Counted from the stretch's first letter, positions 6,795-15,370 are shown. The stretch is 16,416 nt of DNA from GCA-2746795 sp964643965 (GCA_964643965.1 CAZXVH010000111.1:1-16416); one strand, 5' to 3'. The notes: generated by a model from the letters alone, not told the origin. Made by a program: numbers and translations.

Positions 6795-9700
6795 TCAAAC
6801 AATAAACGGCACATCCACCGTTTGTTCCGGTTGTGTCAGGGGCAGGCGCACGTAAAAGGTGGCGCCTTTGCCATATTCCGTATCCACCCACATGCTGCCC
6901 TGGTGCATCCGCACCAGCCATAAGGTGATGGGCAGCCCCAGACCCGTGCCACCGGCCGTGCGCGTGGTGGAATTATCTGCTTGTTCAAAGGCTTTAAACA
7001 GTTTGTCCACGTCTTCTTGAGAAATGCCCAGGCCGGTATCGGCCACCGAAATGAGTAGATGTTCGGGGCCATCCTGGGAAATCTTGAGGCTAATCACGCC
7101 TTCATCCGTGAATTTAGAGGCATTGGAGAGCAAATTGATGAGAATCTGGCGAATGCGAATGGGGTCCGCTTCCAGCCGGGGCAAATGTTCAGGGATGTCG
7201 CTGATCAGTTCCACGTTTGGTTTGACCAGGCTGCGGATATTATGAAGCGTGGCGTTGGCGGCTTCCCCTATATCCACCTGCTCAAAAGTGAGGGTCATTT
7301 TGCCCGCTTCAATTTTAGCCATGTCCAGAATTTCGTTAATAAGGTTGAGCAAATGCTGGCCGTTGCTGTAGATAGAGGTGAGGTCTTCTTCTTGGGCGGG
7401 CGTGAGCGGGCCATCGATCCCTTTGAGAATGACGCGGGAAAAGCCGATGATTGAATTGAGCGGGGTGCGCAGTTCGTGGGACATATTGGCCAGGAATTGG
7501 TTTTTCATATTGTCCAATTCACGCAGTTCTTCGATGCTGGCTTGAATGCGCTCAAACAGACGGGCATTTTCCAGGGCTAAACCGGCATGGGTGGCTACAC
7601 TGCGCAGCAGCTGGACGTCTGTTTCCCGGTATTGCCTGGGCTGCGGCGACAGGGCGGCGATTAAGCCGGCCGGCGCCTCTTCACGCAGGAAGGGAACCCA
7701 TAAGCCGGATTGCGCCCCGGCAAAGGCTGGCTCCATTTGCATGAGTGTGGCAGAGCCATTGAGGATGGCCGGATGTTTGGCTTCCAGAAATTGGCGAAGA
7801 GCATGATCGGAGGTGAAGGTTTGGCCTTGAACGGGCATCGCCTTGCCCTCTTTCATAAGCAGGAGGGGGGTGTATTTATGGGTTTCGGCGTCGTATAAGG
7901 CCATGAGGAAGAAGGTGGCGTCAAGCAGCTGCCCCACCTGTTTGTAAATGACGTGGGCCAACTGGCTGGCGTCCAGGATGCTGGAGATGTTGGTTTGAAT
8001 CTGGTTTAAGGCGATGAGTTCCTGGGCGCGGGCCAGGGTTTCATCCAACAGTTTTAGATTTTCGATTTGAGTGGTGAGGTGATCGACGACGGTTTGGGCG
8101 AAGATGATATTGTGGGTGGGAAACGGCCGTTTTCCCCGTCCGTCCAGCGCCAAAAAGCCGATTAAATCTTGCTGGCTGGCCAGGGGGATGAGCAGGGAAA
8201 TGGTGGTATGGAAGGGATGCAAGTAACGGGCCAGCGCTTCCGCTGGAATTTCTGCTTCCGCACTGCTGATGAGCAGCGGTTGGCGCTGCTCATTGAGATA
8301 ATCAAACACAAAATCGCCCACCATGGGGAATTGCAACTGGTCATCCTGAGCCGCCGGTTCGGTGGTGGCCGCTATTTTGCCAAACGGCTCTTGTTCCTCA
8401 TATAAAATGATGCGGCATCGGGCCGCCCCCGTGTAGTTGGCGATCTCTTGCACGGCAAGCGTCAGGGCGTCCTCGCGGGTGAGCGCCTCGCTCAGGGAAC
8501 GGCCGATCTGGTAGAGCAGTTCCGCCTGGCGCAGCAGTTGTTGGTTTGCCAGGGTGGTAGCCGCTTGCCCGGCCAGGGTGTGGAACGGCTGCAACGTTTG
8601 CGCTGAGAGGGCGTTTTCAGCGCTGGCTTGCAGCAGAATAGCGCCCAGCCAACGATTTTCGGTGGCGATAGGCACGATGCTGAAACTGTTTATCTCGGCG
8701 TTGGCCAGGAAATTGGCGAGGCCGGGATTTTGGGCCAATGCCTCTGGTAAGTCTGCCAGCCGCACTATTTTGTTTTGGCTTAACTCGGCCTCAAACGGCA
8801 AATCCTGGCGCAGAAATTCATGGAGGGGCCAGCCAGCTGATTCAGTCTGGCTCCAATGTCCACCGGAAATGAGCAAGTCGGGGTAAGCTGGCTCCAGGCC
8901 CACAATTTGGGCAAACTCAACCACGCCTGATTGGGCGGCAAAGCGCAGCAGCACGTTGTACACATCTTCACGAGTGCGGGCTTCACTGAGCGCACGGCCG
9001 TTTTCATACAAGCGGCTCGTTTCGGCCAGATTACTTTGTACCTGTGTCAGCAGGTCGGCGTTGACGATAGCGGTGGCTAATTGGTCGGCCAGATTTTGCA
9101 AGATGGTGATGGTTTCGGCCGTGAATGCGGCCGTCTCCACACTTTGCACCGTCAGCGCTCCAATCACATCGCCATGAGAGCGCAGCGGCAGGGCCAGTTC
9201 AGAGCGGGTATCGGGCAGCAGGACATTGGCGGTGAAGGCTTCGGCCTGGCGCACATCTTGCTCCACCCGCGCCTCATTGTTGGCGATGGCCGTGCCGATC
9301 ATGGATTGGCCGCCCACGGCCAGTTGATGATGGCGGGCAAGTTGCTCCCGGCCGGCGTCGCCGGTTCCCGCCGCCAAAACGGCCTGGCTGCGGGCCTCGT
9401 CTACCAGGAAGAGGCCGACGTAATAAAAATTGAAACGGCTCTGAATGAGGTCTACCGTTTCTTGAATGAGGATATCAGGGTTGAGGATGGTGGTGGCCGC
9501 CCGCGAAACCTCGGAAGCAACTTGTAACTGGTTGGAATAGGCGCGGGTGGTTTGCAGCAGGTAGGCGTTGTTCAGGGCCGATCCCATTTCCTTGATGAGT
9601 TCAGCTACAAACGCCTGCTCTTCCGCGGAGAGGGCCACGTCGCCCGGTAAATCAACCCGGCCAAAGGCGAGATCGCCCAGGCGCAGGGGGACAGCGATGT

Positions 9701-10817
9701 GGTTATCGGGCAAGGGGCTGAGATTGGCCTCCTGTTTGCGTTCAATTTCCAGGCCACTGCGGCTGAAGCTGGCTTCCAGGGCGGCTTCTGAAGAACCCCA
9801 GACGGTGTCCACATAACGGCCGTGGAGAATCTCTAATTCCCGGGTACGCTGTTGGGTTTCCAGGAGTAAATCCAGGTTGCGCCACAAGGTGGTCAAACCC
9901 TGGCTGAAGGTGCGCAGCAAGATGGGCAGCTCGCGCTCATCTTCTTGATCCGGGCTGGTGGTGAAGGCGATGAGAGCGCCCAGCACTGTTTTGCTGATGG
10001 GCAAGGGGGTGACGATAGACAGCCCCTTGATCTTTTGCGAGATGCGGTGTGGTTTTACAAATTCTCTTTGCTGCGCTTCGGCTTCAGCCAGCAGGGCGGC
10101 GACCCTTTTTTCTTGTGGGGCGGCCTGAGTGGGCATGGGGGCGGTGGTGGTACGCAGCAGCCAGTCGTTGCTGGCGGCCGGTTTTTCGTAGATAGAAACG
10201 TGATCCAGAGTCAGCGCCTGGCAAATGCCGCTAACGGCCTCGTCTAGCAGCTCTTCCACGCTGGCGGCGCGGGTGAGGCTGGTGTTTAGCTGCAAGATTT
10301 GGTTGAGGCTGCGGCTGTGCATTTCCACCGATTGGCGCAGAAAACGCTGCTGTTCAATTTGCTGGTAGAGCGCCTGCTGCAAAGCGATTTGGGCTTCTTC
10401 CTGGGAGCGAAGCTGCAAAATTTCGCGGGCTTCTGCCAGTTTTTCCAGGAAGATGATTTGGAATTCATGTAGTTTGCTCAGGAACTGCGGCGGCAGGTGG
10501 GACAGTTCTTCAGGAGGGATTTGGCGGCTGGCGGCTTGCAGCATGTGGGAAGCGACGGAGAGCGCCAGTCCCTCTTTAGCCAGGGTTTGCGCCTGGGCGG
10601 CCACGGTTTGGGGGCTGGCCTGATCTTCGCAGTATTCCTGGGTCAGGGTGTAGAGGTGGCTGGCGATGGCTGGTCCCTGTTCGCTCTCTTTCAGTTTGTC
10701 ACGGTTGTCGGCGGCATGGGCGATGAAGGCGGCGGCCATGCCTGCCTGGATTTCGCTTTGGCGGCGCTGCCAGAGGGCGGTGAGGGGGGAGTCGTCACGC
10801 TCTGGATGGGTGATCAT
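6795..10817 (-). CDS. Soluble multi-GAF sensor histidine kinase
   Basis: A 1340-residue cytoplasmic kinase. Residues 1-160 are an all-helical region with no clear match; the pattern LWQRRQSEIQAGMAAAF is loosely like RsbR-type N-terminal domains. GAF-type sensory domains follow near 172-320, 433-590 (the clearest, with SELALPLRSHGDVIGALTVQS), 597-761, 766-925 and 933-1090. A shortened GAF-like piece lies near 325-420. The kinase core has H1114 in MSHELRTPLNSIIGFS, N box LLSNASKFTDEG (N1232), G1 DTGLGIS (1260-1266) and G2 GGTGLGL (1289-1295), so it looks active. It lacks a receiver and membrane segments. The GAFs could bind small ligands or report redox; no ligand residue is recognisable. The start overlaps the stop of the upstream GAF sensor by ATGA, so translation is probably coupled and the two proteins likely work as partners. 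Confidence 0.93.
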   Translation of the reverse strand: MITHPERDDSPLTALWQRRQSEIQAGMAAAFIAHAADNRDKLKESEQGPAIASHLYTLTQEYCEDQASPQTVAAQAQTLAKEGLALSVASHMLQAASRQIPPEELSHLPPQFLSKLHEFQIIFLEKLAEAREILQLRSQEEAQIALQQALYQQIEQQRFLRQSVEMHSRSLNQILQLNTSLTRAASVEELLDEAVSGICQALTLDHVSIYEKPAASNDWLLRTTTAPMPTQAAPQEKRVAALLAEAEAQQREFVKPHRISQKIKGLSIVTPLPISKTVLGALIAFTTSPDQEDERELPILLRTFSQGLTTLWRNLDLLLETQQRTRELEILHGRYVDTVWGSSEAALEASFSRSGLEIERKQEANLSPLPDNHIAVPLRLGDLAFGRVDLPGDVALSAEEQAFVAELIKEMGSALNNAYLLQTTRAYSNQLQVASEVSRAATTILNPDILIQETVDLIQSRFNFYYVGLFLVDEARSQAVLAAGTGDAGREQLARHHQLAVGGQSMIGTAIANNEARVEQDVRQAEAFTANVLLPDTRSELALPLRSHGDVIGALTVQSVETAAFTAETITILQNLADQLATAIVNADLLTQVQSNLAETSRLYENGRALSEARTREDVYNVLLRFAAQSGVVEFAQIVGLEPAYPDLLISGGHWSQTESAGWPLHEFLRQDLPFEAELSQNKIVRLADLPEALAQNPGLANFLANAEINSFSIVPIATENRWLGAILLQASAENALSAQTLQPFHTLAGQAATTLANQQLLRQAELLYQIGRSLSEALTREDALTLAVQEIANYTGAARCRIILYEEQEPFGKIAATTEPAAQDDQLQFPMVGDFVFDYLNEQRQPLLISSAEAEIPAEALARYLHPFHTTISLLIPLASQQDLIGFLALDGRGKRPFPTHNIIFAQTVVDHLTTQIENLKLLDETLARAQELIALNQIQTNISSILDASQLAHVIYKQVGQLLDATFFLMALYDAETHKYTPLLLMKEGKAMPVQGQTFTSDHALRQFLEAKHPAILNGSATLMQMEPAFAGAQSGLWVPFLREEAPAGLIAALSPQPRQYRETDVQLLRSVATHAGLALENARLFERIQASIEELRELDNMKNQFLANMSHELRTPLNSIIGFSRVILKGIDGPLTPAQEEDLTSIYSNGQHLLNLINEILDMAKIEAGKMTLTFEQVDIGEAANATLHNIRSLVKPNVELISDIPEHLPRLEADPIRIRQILINLLSNASKFTDEGVISLKISQDGPEHLLISVADTGLGISQEDVDKLFKAFEQADNSTTRTAGGTGLGLPITLWLVRMHQGSMWVDTEYGKGATFYVRLPLTQPEQTVDVPFIV

Positions 10818-13693
10818 GGCAGCTCGATTTGGCCTGGTTGGGCTGCTTGGGTGGCGGGTTTGCCCAGAGCGAGATGGACGGAACGGCCGTTTACCTGTTC
10901 AGACAATGCTTGCAGCCCAATGCGCACGATTTCGTCTATATCAGAGGTGTTGTGCAGTTGAGCACTGATCTGGTTGAGGATGCGCTGACGCTGCACCCGC
11001 TCTTCTGCGCTGGCCAGCAGGCGGCTGTTTTCAATGGCGATGGCGAGTTGATCGCATATTGTTTGTAAGATGCTGATTAGTTCGGCGGAAAAGGCGTGGG
11101 CTTCGGCGCTTTGCACGGTGAGGGCGCCGATGATGTGGCCGCGCACTTGTAGGGGCAGAGCCAGTTCGGCGCGGGTGAGCGGCAGGTGTGGATTGGGCTG
11201 CCATTCCGCATCCTGGGTGACATCTTGGGTGATGCGAGAACGGCCGTCGCCGGTGGTCCCGCCGATCAAGGAACGGCCGCCAATGGTGAGCCGGTGGCCG
11301 TTTTCTAACTGGATGCGGCCGGCCTCACCGGTGGCCGCTTTTAGAACTGCCTGGTGGCTTAACTCATGGCTGAGGAAGATACCGGCATAGTAGAGCGAAA
11401 AGCGCTCTTTGATGACGGTGACGGCTTGTTTGAGCAGATCGTCCAGGTTTAAGATGCTGTTGGTGGTGGTGGAAATCTCAGCGGCCGTTTCTAACTGTAC
11501 GCGCTGTTCAGATTGGGCTTTTAGAGCGGCCTGCACTTCCTCAAATTGCAGCAGGTTGTTGATGGCGATGGCGGTGGCTCCGGCCATCGTTTCTAGCAGG
11601 CCAATATCTCGTTCGCTGAAGGCGTTGGGGTTGCTGTCGTTTTCTACGACCATGACGCCGATGGTGTTGTTGGCCACGATCATGGGCAGCCCCAACCAGG
11701 CGCTTGATAAAGCGCCGACGATGACGGATTGATATTTTTGGGCCATTTCGGCAAAATCTTTGTTGATGAGCAGATAGCGTTTGCTCCGGACCACTTGTCC
11801 ACTAAATCCTTGGGAAACAGGCAGCGGTTTGACGGTGGATAAATCTAAGGGCTGGCCGTATTCATGACCATAAACCCAGTGGATATGCTGTTTGTCTGGC
11901 GTCAGCAGCATGATGGAGAAGGTGGTGATCTCGAAGAGGGAGAATATTTCACGCCGGGCGCCTTCGTAGATGTCGGGCAAGGTGGGGGCCATGGCCAGGC
12001 GGTAGCTGAGGCGGTTTAAGGCGCTGAGTTGGGCTACTCGACCGGCAGCTTCGGCGGCGAGTTGGGCATTGTTGAGGGCGGTGGCGGTCTGGTTGGCCAT
12101 GATTTGGGCCAACTGCATGTCGTTGTGGCTAAAGTCTGGGTGGTTGGCCTGGCGGAAGATGAGGACTGCGCCCAAAGGGTGAGCGCCCAGAGAGAGGGGC
12201 AGCATGAGGCAGGCATGTTGGCTCAGCTCGGCCAGAAAGTCTTCTTCTGGCGCTGACAGGCTGTCTTTGTCAAGTTGATGGCTGCTGGTGGCCTGGCTTT
12301 TTAAGGCTTCGCCGATATTGGGGAAGTGGGCCAGGGGGAAGGTGTAGGGGGTCATGCTAAATTCGTTGACGGAACGGCCGTTTATCCCTGCTGTGAACAA
12401 GGTTTGCGAGATGGCAGTATCACTTTCCTGGTCCCAACTGGCGATGAGGCAGCGGCTGGCTCCCAACAGGTGGGCAAAGGCGCGGGCAGCGCGGCGGTAA
12501 ATCTCACCCACATCTTGGGTCTCGGTGAGGGCGGTGTTGAGATTGAGGACGGCTTGTGTTTCGGTGAGGTGGGATTCTGTCTGTGAGAGAAGGCGGGCGT
12601 TGTCGATGTTGATCGCCAATTGATTTGCCGTGATTTGCAGCGCCGCCACCTCTTCTTCCACAAATGCGCCTGTTTCACGGCTTTGCGCGTCCAGAACGCC
12701 GACCACTTCCCCACGAGCGATGAGGGGCAGGGCAACCTCGGCGCGGGTTTCTCTGAGCAAGGAGTTGTGGTAGTAGAGGGGATCGGTTTCTACGTCTGGG
12801 GCGATGTGGTATTTCTGGCTTTTGGCGACGACGCCCACGATGGACTCTGTGTCCAGGCTGAGGCGAAAGCGGCGGGCTTTCATCTCTGCGCCGGCGGCTC
12901 CCGTGCCTTCTTGGAATACCAACGTTTCTTTGTTCTGATCTAGCAGGTAAATCGCCACAAAGTAAAAGCCATACTGGTCGCGGATGGTATAAACGATGCT
13001 CTTGAGCAGATCATCCAAATCTAAGATATTGGCGGTGGTCTGGCTGATGAGGGCGCTGCGCTGTAACTGCTGGGTTTGGCGTTCCAGGCGGCTGGTTTGT
13101 ACGGCCATCTGGTCGGCTAAACGGGTGGATTGGCGCAGCCATTTTTGCATTCTATCGGCCGTCACCCAGGCAATGACGCTGACGGAAAGCGTCACCAGGG
13201 CGTAGTTGAGCATGGCGGCGATGTAATATGGAGTAGGTTGGCGCAGCAGGTAATAGGCGGAGATGGAGCCAATGACCAGAATGGTATACAGGATGCTGGC
13301 TTTTACGGAGGCCATGGCGGCAATGCCGACGATGGAGATGAGCATGAGGTAGGGAATGGAGTGGGGTTCTGCGGCTGACAGCAGCGTGAGGAAGATGGCA
13401 GTATTGAAAAAGATGAAGATGATGTGGGCAGCCAGGGCGGGCCGGCCGCGGCGCACGATAAATAAAGCGCCCAAACTAAACAGAGGCACGAGCAGCATTT
13501 CGCTCAGGAAGGCGATCCTGCCGGCTTGAGACCAGCCGCTTTCTGCCAGTTGGAGGAAGTTGTTGAGCAGGCGTATGAGGGCAACGGCCGTTAACAATAA
13601 AATGAGGGTTTGTACAAGCTGCCCTTTTTGCCGGACCTCTTCATCGGTGGTGCGTATGGTGAACAGGTTGGCAAGGGCCTGGGGTCTGGTCAT
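10814..13693 (-). CDS. Membrane-anchored multi-GAF sensor protein without kinase domain
   Basis: A 959-residue protein. Six hydrophobic segments near 27-46, 59-80, 86-106, 113-129, 131-150 and 157-177 form a membrane module. A helical linker (180-212) then leads to GAF domains near 213-368, 384-545, 558-717 and 735-893. The first and fourth resemble each other and the second clear GAF of the next gene (RAEVALPL or RAELALPL, then GVLDAQS or GALTVQS), pointing to domain duplication. Residues 905-943 look like the opening helix and strand of a fifth GAF that then stops. No HisKA, ATPase, GGDEF, HTH or other output domain is present, so it must act through a partner. The obvious one is the kinase whose ATG overlaps its stop codon. 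It starts 6 bases after the upstream receiver gene, so the three form one operon. ATG 13693 has a weak ribosome site, consistent with coupling. Confidence 0.88.
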   Translation of the reverse strand: MTRPQALANLFTIRTTDEEVRQKGQLVQTLILLLTAVALIRLLNNFLQLAESGWSQAGRIAFLSEMLLVPLFSLGALFIVRRGRPALAAHIIFIFFNTAIFLTLLSAAEPHSIPYLMLISIVGIAAMASVKASILYTILVIGSISAYYLLRQPTPYYIAAMLNYALVTLSVSVIAWVTADRMQKWLRQSTRLADQMAVQTSRLERQTQQLQRSALISQTTANILDLDDLLKSIVYTIRDQYGFYFVAIYLLDQNKETLVFQEGTGAAGAEMKARRFRLSLDTESIVGVVAKSQKYHIAPDVETDPLYYHNSLLRETRAEVALPLIARGEVVGVLDAQSRETGAFVEEEVAALQITANQLAINIDNARLLSQTESHLTETQAVLNLNTALTETQDVGEIYRRAARAFAHLLGASRCLIASWDQESDTAISQTLFTAGINGRSVNEFSMTPYTFPLAHFPNIGEALKSQATSSHQLDKDSLSAPEEDFLAELSQHACLMLPLSLGAHPLGAVLIFRQANHPDFSHNDMQLAQIMANQTATALNNAQLAAEAAGRVAQLSALNRLSYRLAMAPTLPDIYEGARREIFSLFEITTFSIMLLTPDKQHIHWVYGHEYGQPLDLSTVKPLPVSQGFSGQVVRSKRYLLINKDFAEMAQKYQSVIVGALSSAWLGLPMIVANNTIGVMVVENDSNPNAFSERDIGLLETMAGATAIAINNLLQFEEVQAALKAQSEQRVQLETAAEISTTTNSILNLDDLLKQAVTVIKERFSLYYAGIFLSHELSHQAVLKAATGEAGRIQLENGHRLTIGGRSLIGGTTGDGRSRITQDVTQDAEWQPNPHLPLTRAELALPLQVRGHIIGALTVQSAEAHAFSAELISILQTICDQLAIAIENSRLLASAEERVQRQRILNQISAQLHNTSDIDEIVRIGLQALSEQVNGRSVHLALGKPATQAAQPGQIELP

Positions 13694-13699
13694 GGCTGA

Positions 13700-14149
13700 T
13701 TAAATGCCCAAATCCCAAATTGGTTTACCATTCAGGATTTGCCGAATTTGCTCCGGGAATTGGTCGGCGTCTAGCGGTTTTACCAGGAAGCCATCGAAAC
13801 CGGCTTCGCGGGCTTTTTTCATTTCCTCGCTGCTGCCATGGGCGGTGACAACCACCACCAGCGTATCAGCCAGACCTTCATCGGCGCGAATCTGGCGCAG
13901 GGCTTCATAACCATCTTCGTGCGGCAGGCGCAAATCCATGAGAATGAGGTCGATGCGAGGCATGGTCTTGGCAAAATCCACGACGCCCCAACCGGTGGTT
14001 TTCCACTCACATTTTTGTACGCCCATAAAAGCCAGCAGGCGGGCGATGAGGACGAAGTTGGATACATTATCTTCTACCACAAGGATATGGGCTTTGCTGG
14101 GATCAATCGGTTTTCTGGCAGTCGTTGGCGATTCATTCATGCGTTTCAC
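13700..14149 (-). CDS. Stand-alone response-regulator receiver (CheY-like)
   Basis: A 149-residue single receiver domain with a 20-residue N-terminal extension. Conserved features are E26-D27 in VVEDN, phospho-acceptor D72 in LILMDLRLPHEDG, T102 in VVTAHG and K124 in LVKPLD. The last residues (GKPIWDLGI) are too short for an output domain, so it would act by protein contact or as a phosphorelay intermediate. It is the first gene of the run that continues with the two GAF proteins, 6 bases before the next start. The longest frame begins with GTG at 14149; ATG at 14140 is equally plausible, and neither has a strong ribosome site. The 186 bases upstream (14150-14335) hold no gene; TATATT and TATGAT boxes occur on the minus strand there but lack a matching -35. 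Confidence 0.92.
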   Translation of the reverse strand: MKRMNESPTTARKPIDPSKAHILVVEDNVSNFVLIARLLAFMGVQKCEWKTTGWGVVDFAKTMPRIDLILMDLRLPHEDGYEALRQIRADEGLADTLVVVVTAHGSSEEMKKAREAGFDGFLVKPLDADQFPEQIRQILNGKPIWDLGI

Positions 14150-14335
14150 TCGTTGCTTATAGGCATAGTGGTTTGCCTAAGTTTACCTAAAAATGAGGGA
14201 AAGCTCCACTTTCTGAGCCATCATACTAGAAATATAGAGTTTCACCGTTAAAGAGGCGAGAAATTATTAAACAAAGCGGACTAAAGTACTGGTAGTATGG
14301 GCAATGCCAGGCAGCGCCACATTTGTTTGCTTTCT

Positions 14336-14821
14336 TCAAGCGGCGTTGGCCCACCGGGCGCCGGTGATGCGCACCAGGTCAGTGACGGCCAGGCGCACAT
14401 CTAGCCCGCGCTGCCCGCCGCTGACGTAAATTTCTGCGTGGTTTTGGGCCGATTGATCCAGGTAGACCTGAAAGCCGCTATTTTTTAGGGCCAGCGCCGA
14501 GATGCCGCCCACTTGCAGGCCGGTTCGCTGCTCTGCCTGTTCGTGGGAGGCCATGACCAGCTTCTTTTCGTTGACGGCTTTAGCGAACTGTTTCAAGTTT
14601 AGCTGTTGGTCAGCGGGTATCATCACCAAATATGGTTTGCCGCGATTATCCGGTTTGATGACCACCAATGTTTTGAAGACCTGCCCGGCCGGCAGTTGCA
14701 GCCTTTCGGCGATCTCTGCGGCGTCGCGCATGTCGTCAGGGAAGGCGATGAGTTCATAGGTTGTGCCTTTGAGGGCGTATTGCACCAGTTTGGGCAAGGG
14801 GGAGTCTGACGGTTTTGCCAT
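14336..14821 (-). CDS. ybaK: YbaK/EbsC-family Cys-tRNA(Pro) deacylase
   Basis: A 161-residue protein covering the full YbaK fold. This family hydrolyses cysteine mischarged on tRNA-Pro in the cytoplasm, in trans to prolyl-tRNA synthetase. Visible signatures are VFKTLVV with the conserved lysine K50, the substrate-loop motif VGGISALALK (104-113), and SGGQRGLD (134-141) near the C-terminus; length is normal. Related deacylases (ProX, ProXp-ala) share the fold, so exact specificity is inferred. It starts 12 bases after the stop of the upstream receiver gene and has no ribosome site of its own, suggesting translation from the same mRNA. The link to signalling may be chance clustering. No convincing terminator follows; only a short TGCCTGGCA palindrome is seen in the downstream gap. 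Confidence 0.9.
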   Translation of the reverse strand: MAKPSDSPLPKLVQYALKGTTYELIAFPDDMRDAAEIAERLQLPAGQVFKTLVVIKPDNRGKPYLVMIPADQQLNLKQFAKAVNEKKLVMASHEQAEQRTGLQVGGISALALKNSGFQVYLDQSAQNHAEIYVSGGQRGLDVRLAVTDLVRITGARWANAA

Positions 14822-14833
14822 GGCGGGGGTGGC

Positions 14834-15229
14834 TCAGGGAGTCTGGGCCTGTATCAACTGCTGGATGGTCTGGATGACATCGGGAAAGTCGAAGGGCTTC
14901 GGTAAAAACTTGGCGTTGATGGCGCTCAACTCTTTTTCGGTGGGAGATGGCCAGGCGCTTACTAAGACAAACGGCCGTTTCTCCCCCCGGTTACGCAGTT
15001 CTTGGGCTAATTCCAGCCCGGTCATGCGTGGCAGGCGAATGTCGAAGAAAAAGAGATCTGCGGCCTGGAACGCCTGATTTTCCATATTGTCCAGCAGTTC
15101 CTCGGCGCTCATAAAGACGGGATGTACCACAATGCCAAAGAGACCGAGGCCGCTGACCAGCAGTTGGGCGATATTGGGTTCGTCTTCCACGTAAACGAGG
15201 ATGGTTTTCGGTTGTGTTTTGTTAGCCAT
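14834..15229 (-). CDS. Stand-alone response-regulator receiver, divergent from the secreted-protein gene
   Basis: A 131-residue receiver-only protein. It has E15-D16 in YVEDEP, phospho-acceptor D63 in FFFDIRLPRMTG, K111 in LPKPFD, and serine (S91, LVSAW) at the usual Thr/Ser switch position, which is permitted in the family. No DNA-binding or enzymatic output is attached, so it should work as a CheY-like or Spo0F-like partner. ATG 15229 is supported by AGGA eight bases upstream, but that site lies in the loop of a hairpin whose stem takes in part of the start codon (15228-15245), suggesting translational control. A fair promoter (TTGCCC, 18 bases, TATCAT) lies upstream. It shares a 266-base divergent promoter region with the SpvB-like gene. 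No cognate kinase is adjacent; the GAF kinase 4 kb away is one candidate. Confidence 0.92.
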   Translation of the reverse strand: MANKTQPKTILVYVEDEPNIAQLLVSGLGLFGIVVHPVFMSAEELLDNMENQAFQAADLFFFDIRLPRMTGLELAQELRNRGEKRPFVLVSAWPSPTEKELSAINAKFLPKPFDFPDVIQTIQQLIQAQTP

Positions 15230-15245
15230 GTAAGGTCCTTTACAT
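15228..15245 (-). promoter_or_regulatory. Hairpin holding the ribosome site and start codon of the receiver gene
   Basis: In the minus-strand mRNA, ATGTAA and TTACAT (six-base perfect arms) enclose the loop AGGACC. The Shine-Dalgarno AGGA is in the loop and the first two bases of the AUG are in the stem. Such a structure could reduce translation until it is opened. The stem is AU-rich, so the effect may be weak or temperature-dependent. Confidence 0.45.
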
Positions 15246-15247
15246 CC

Positions 15248-15272
15248 AGAAGTTCAACTTCTCAGAGAAGTT
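15248..15272 (-). promoter_or_regulatory. Two overlapping, mutually exclusive palindromes in the leader of the receiver gene
   Basis: AGAAGTT-C-AACTTCT (15248-15262) and AACTTCTC-A-GAGAAGTT (15256-15272) are both perfect and share the segment AACTTCT. In RNA the shared arm can pair with either neighbour but not both. As DNA, the three alternating units could be a tandem operator. They lie between the predicted promoter and the start-codon hairpin. A dispersed repeat is a third possibility. Confidence 0.45.
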
Positions 15273-15291
15273 AAACCTCTAATTTTTCCTG

Positions 15292-15321
15292 ATGATACCT
15301 GAGTTTATTGGTTCCGGGCAA
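15292..15321 (-). promoter_or_regulatory. Putative sigma-70-type promoter for the receiver gene (TTGCCC-N18-TATCAT)
   Basis: On the minus strand TTGCCC (15316-15321) and TATCAT (15292-15297) are separated by 18 bases, matching four and five of six consensus bases. Transcription would start near 15285 and give a leader of about 55 bases containing the hairpins described above. It points away from the secreted-protein gene. Confidence 0.4.
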
Positions 15322-15370
15322 TAATCGGAAAGTAAGGGTGGCGCGGATGCAGCCAATGAATGGGGCCTGT

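Noticed and set aside
10800..10830. Frameshift that split one giant sensor kinase into two genes
   Set aside because: The ATGA overlap is a normal coupling junction, and the kinase begins with its own helical domain rather than the rest of the interrupted GAF. Left as a point to check, not called a pseudogene.
10814..13693. Bilin-binding (cyanobacteriochrome) GAF domains
   Set aside because: Cysteines occur (C415, C495), but not in the DXCF or CH context needed for chromophore attachment.
14290..14330. Terminator after the YbaK gene
   Set aside because: Only a nine-base palindrome (TGCCTGGCA) with no U tract; too weak to call.
14150..14335. Promoter boxes (TATATT, TATGAT) before the receiver gene at 14149
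   Set aside because: No -35 element at acceptable spacing was found for either box, so neither is listed as a feature.
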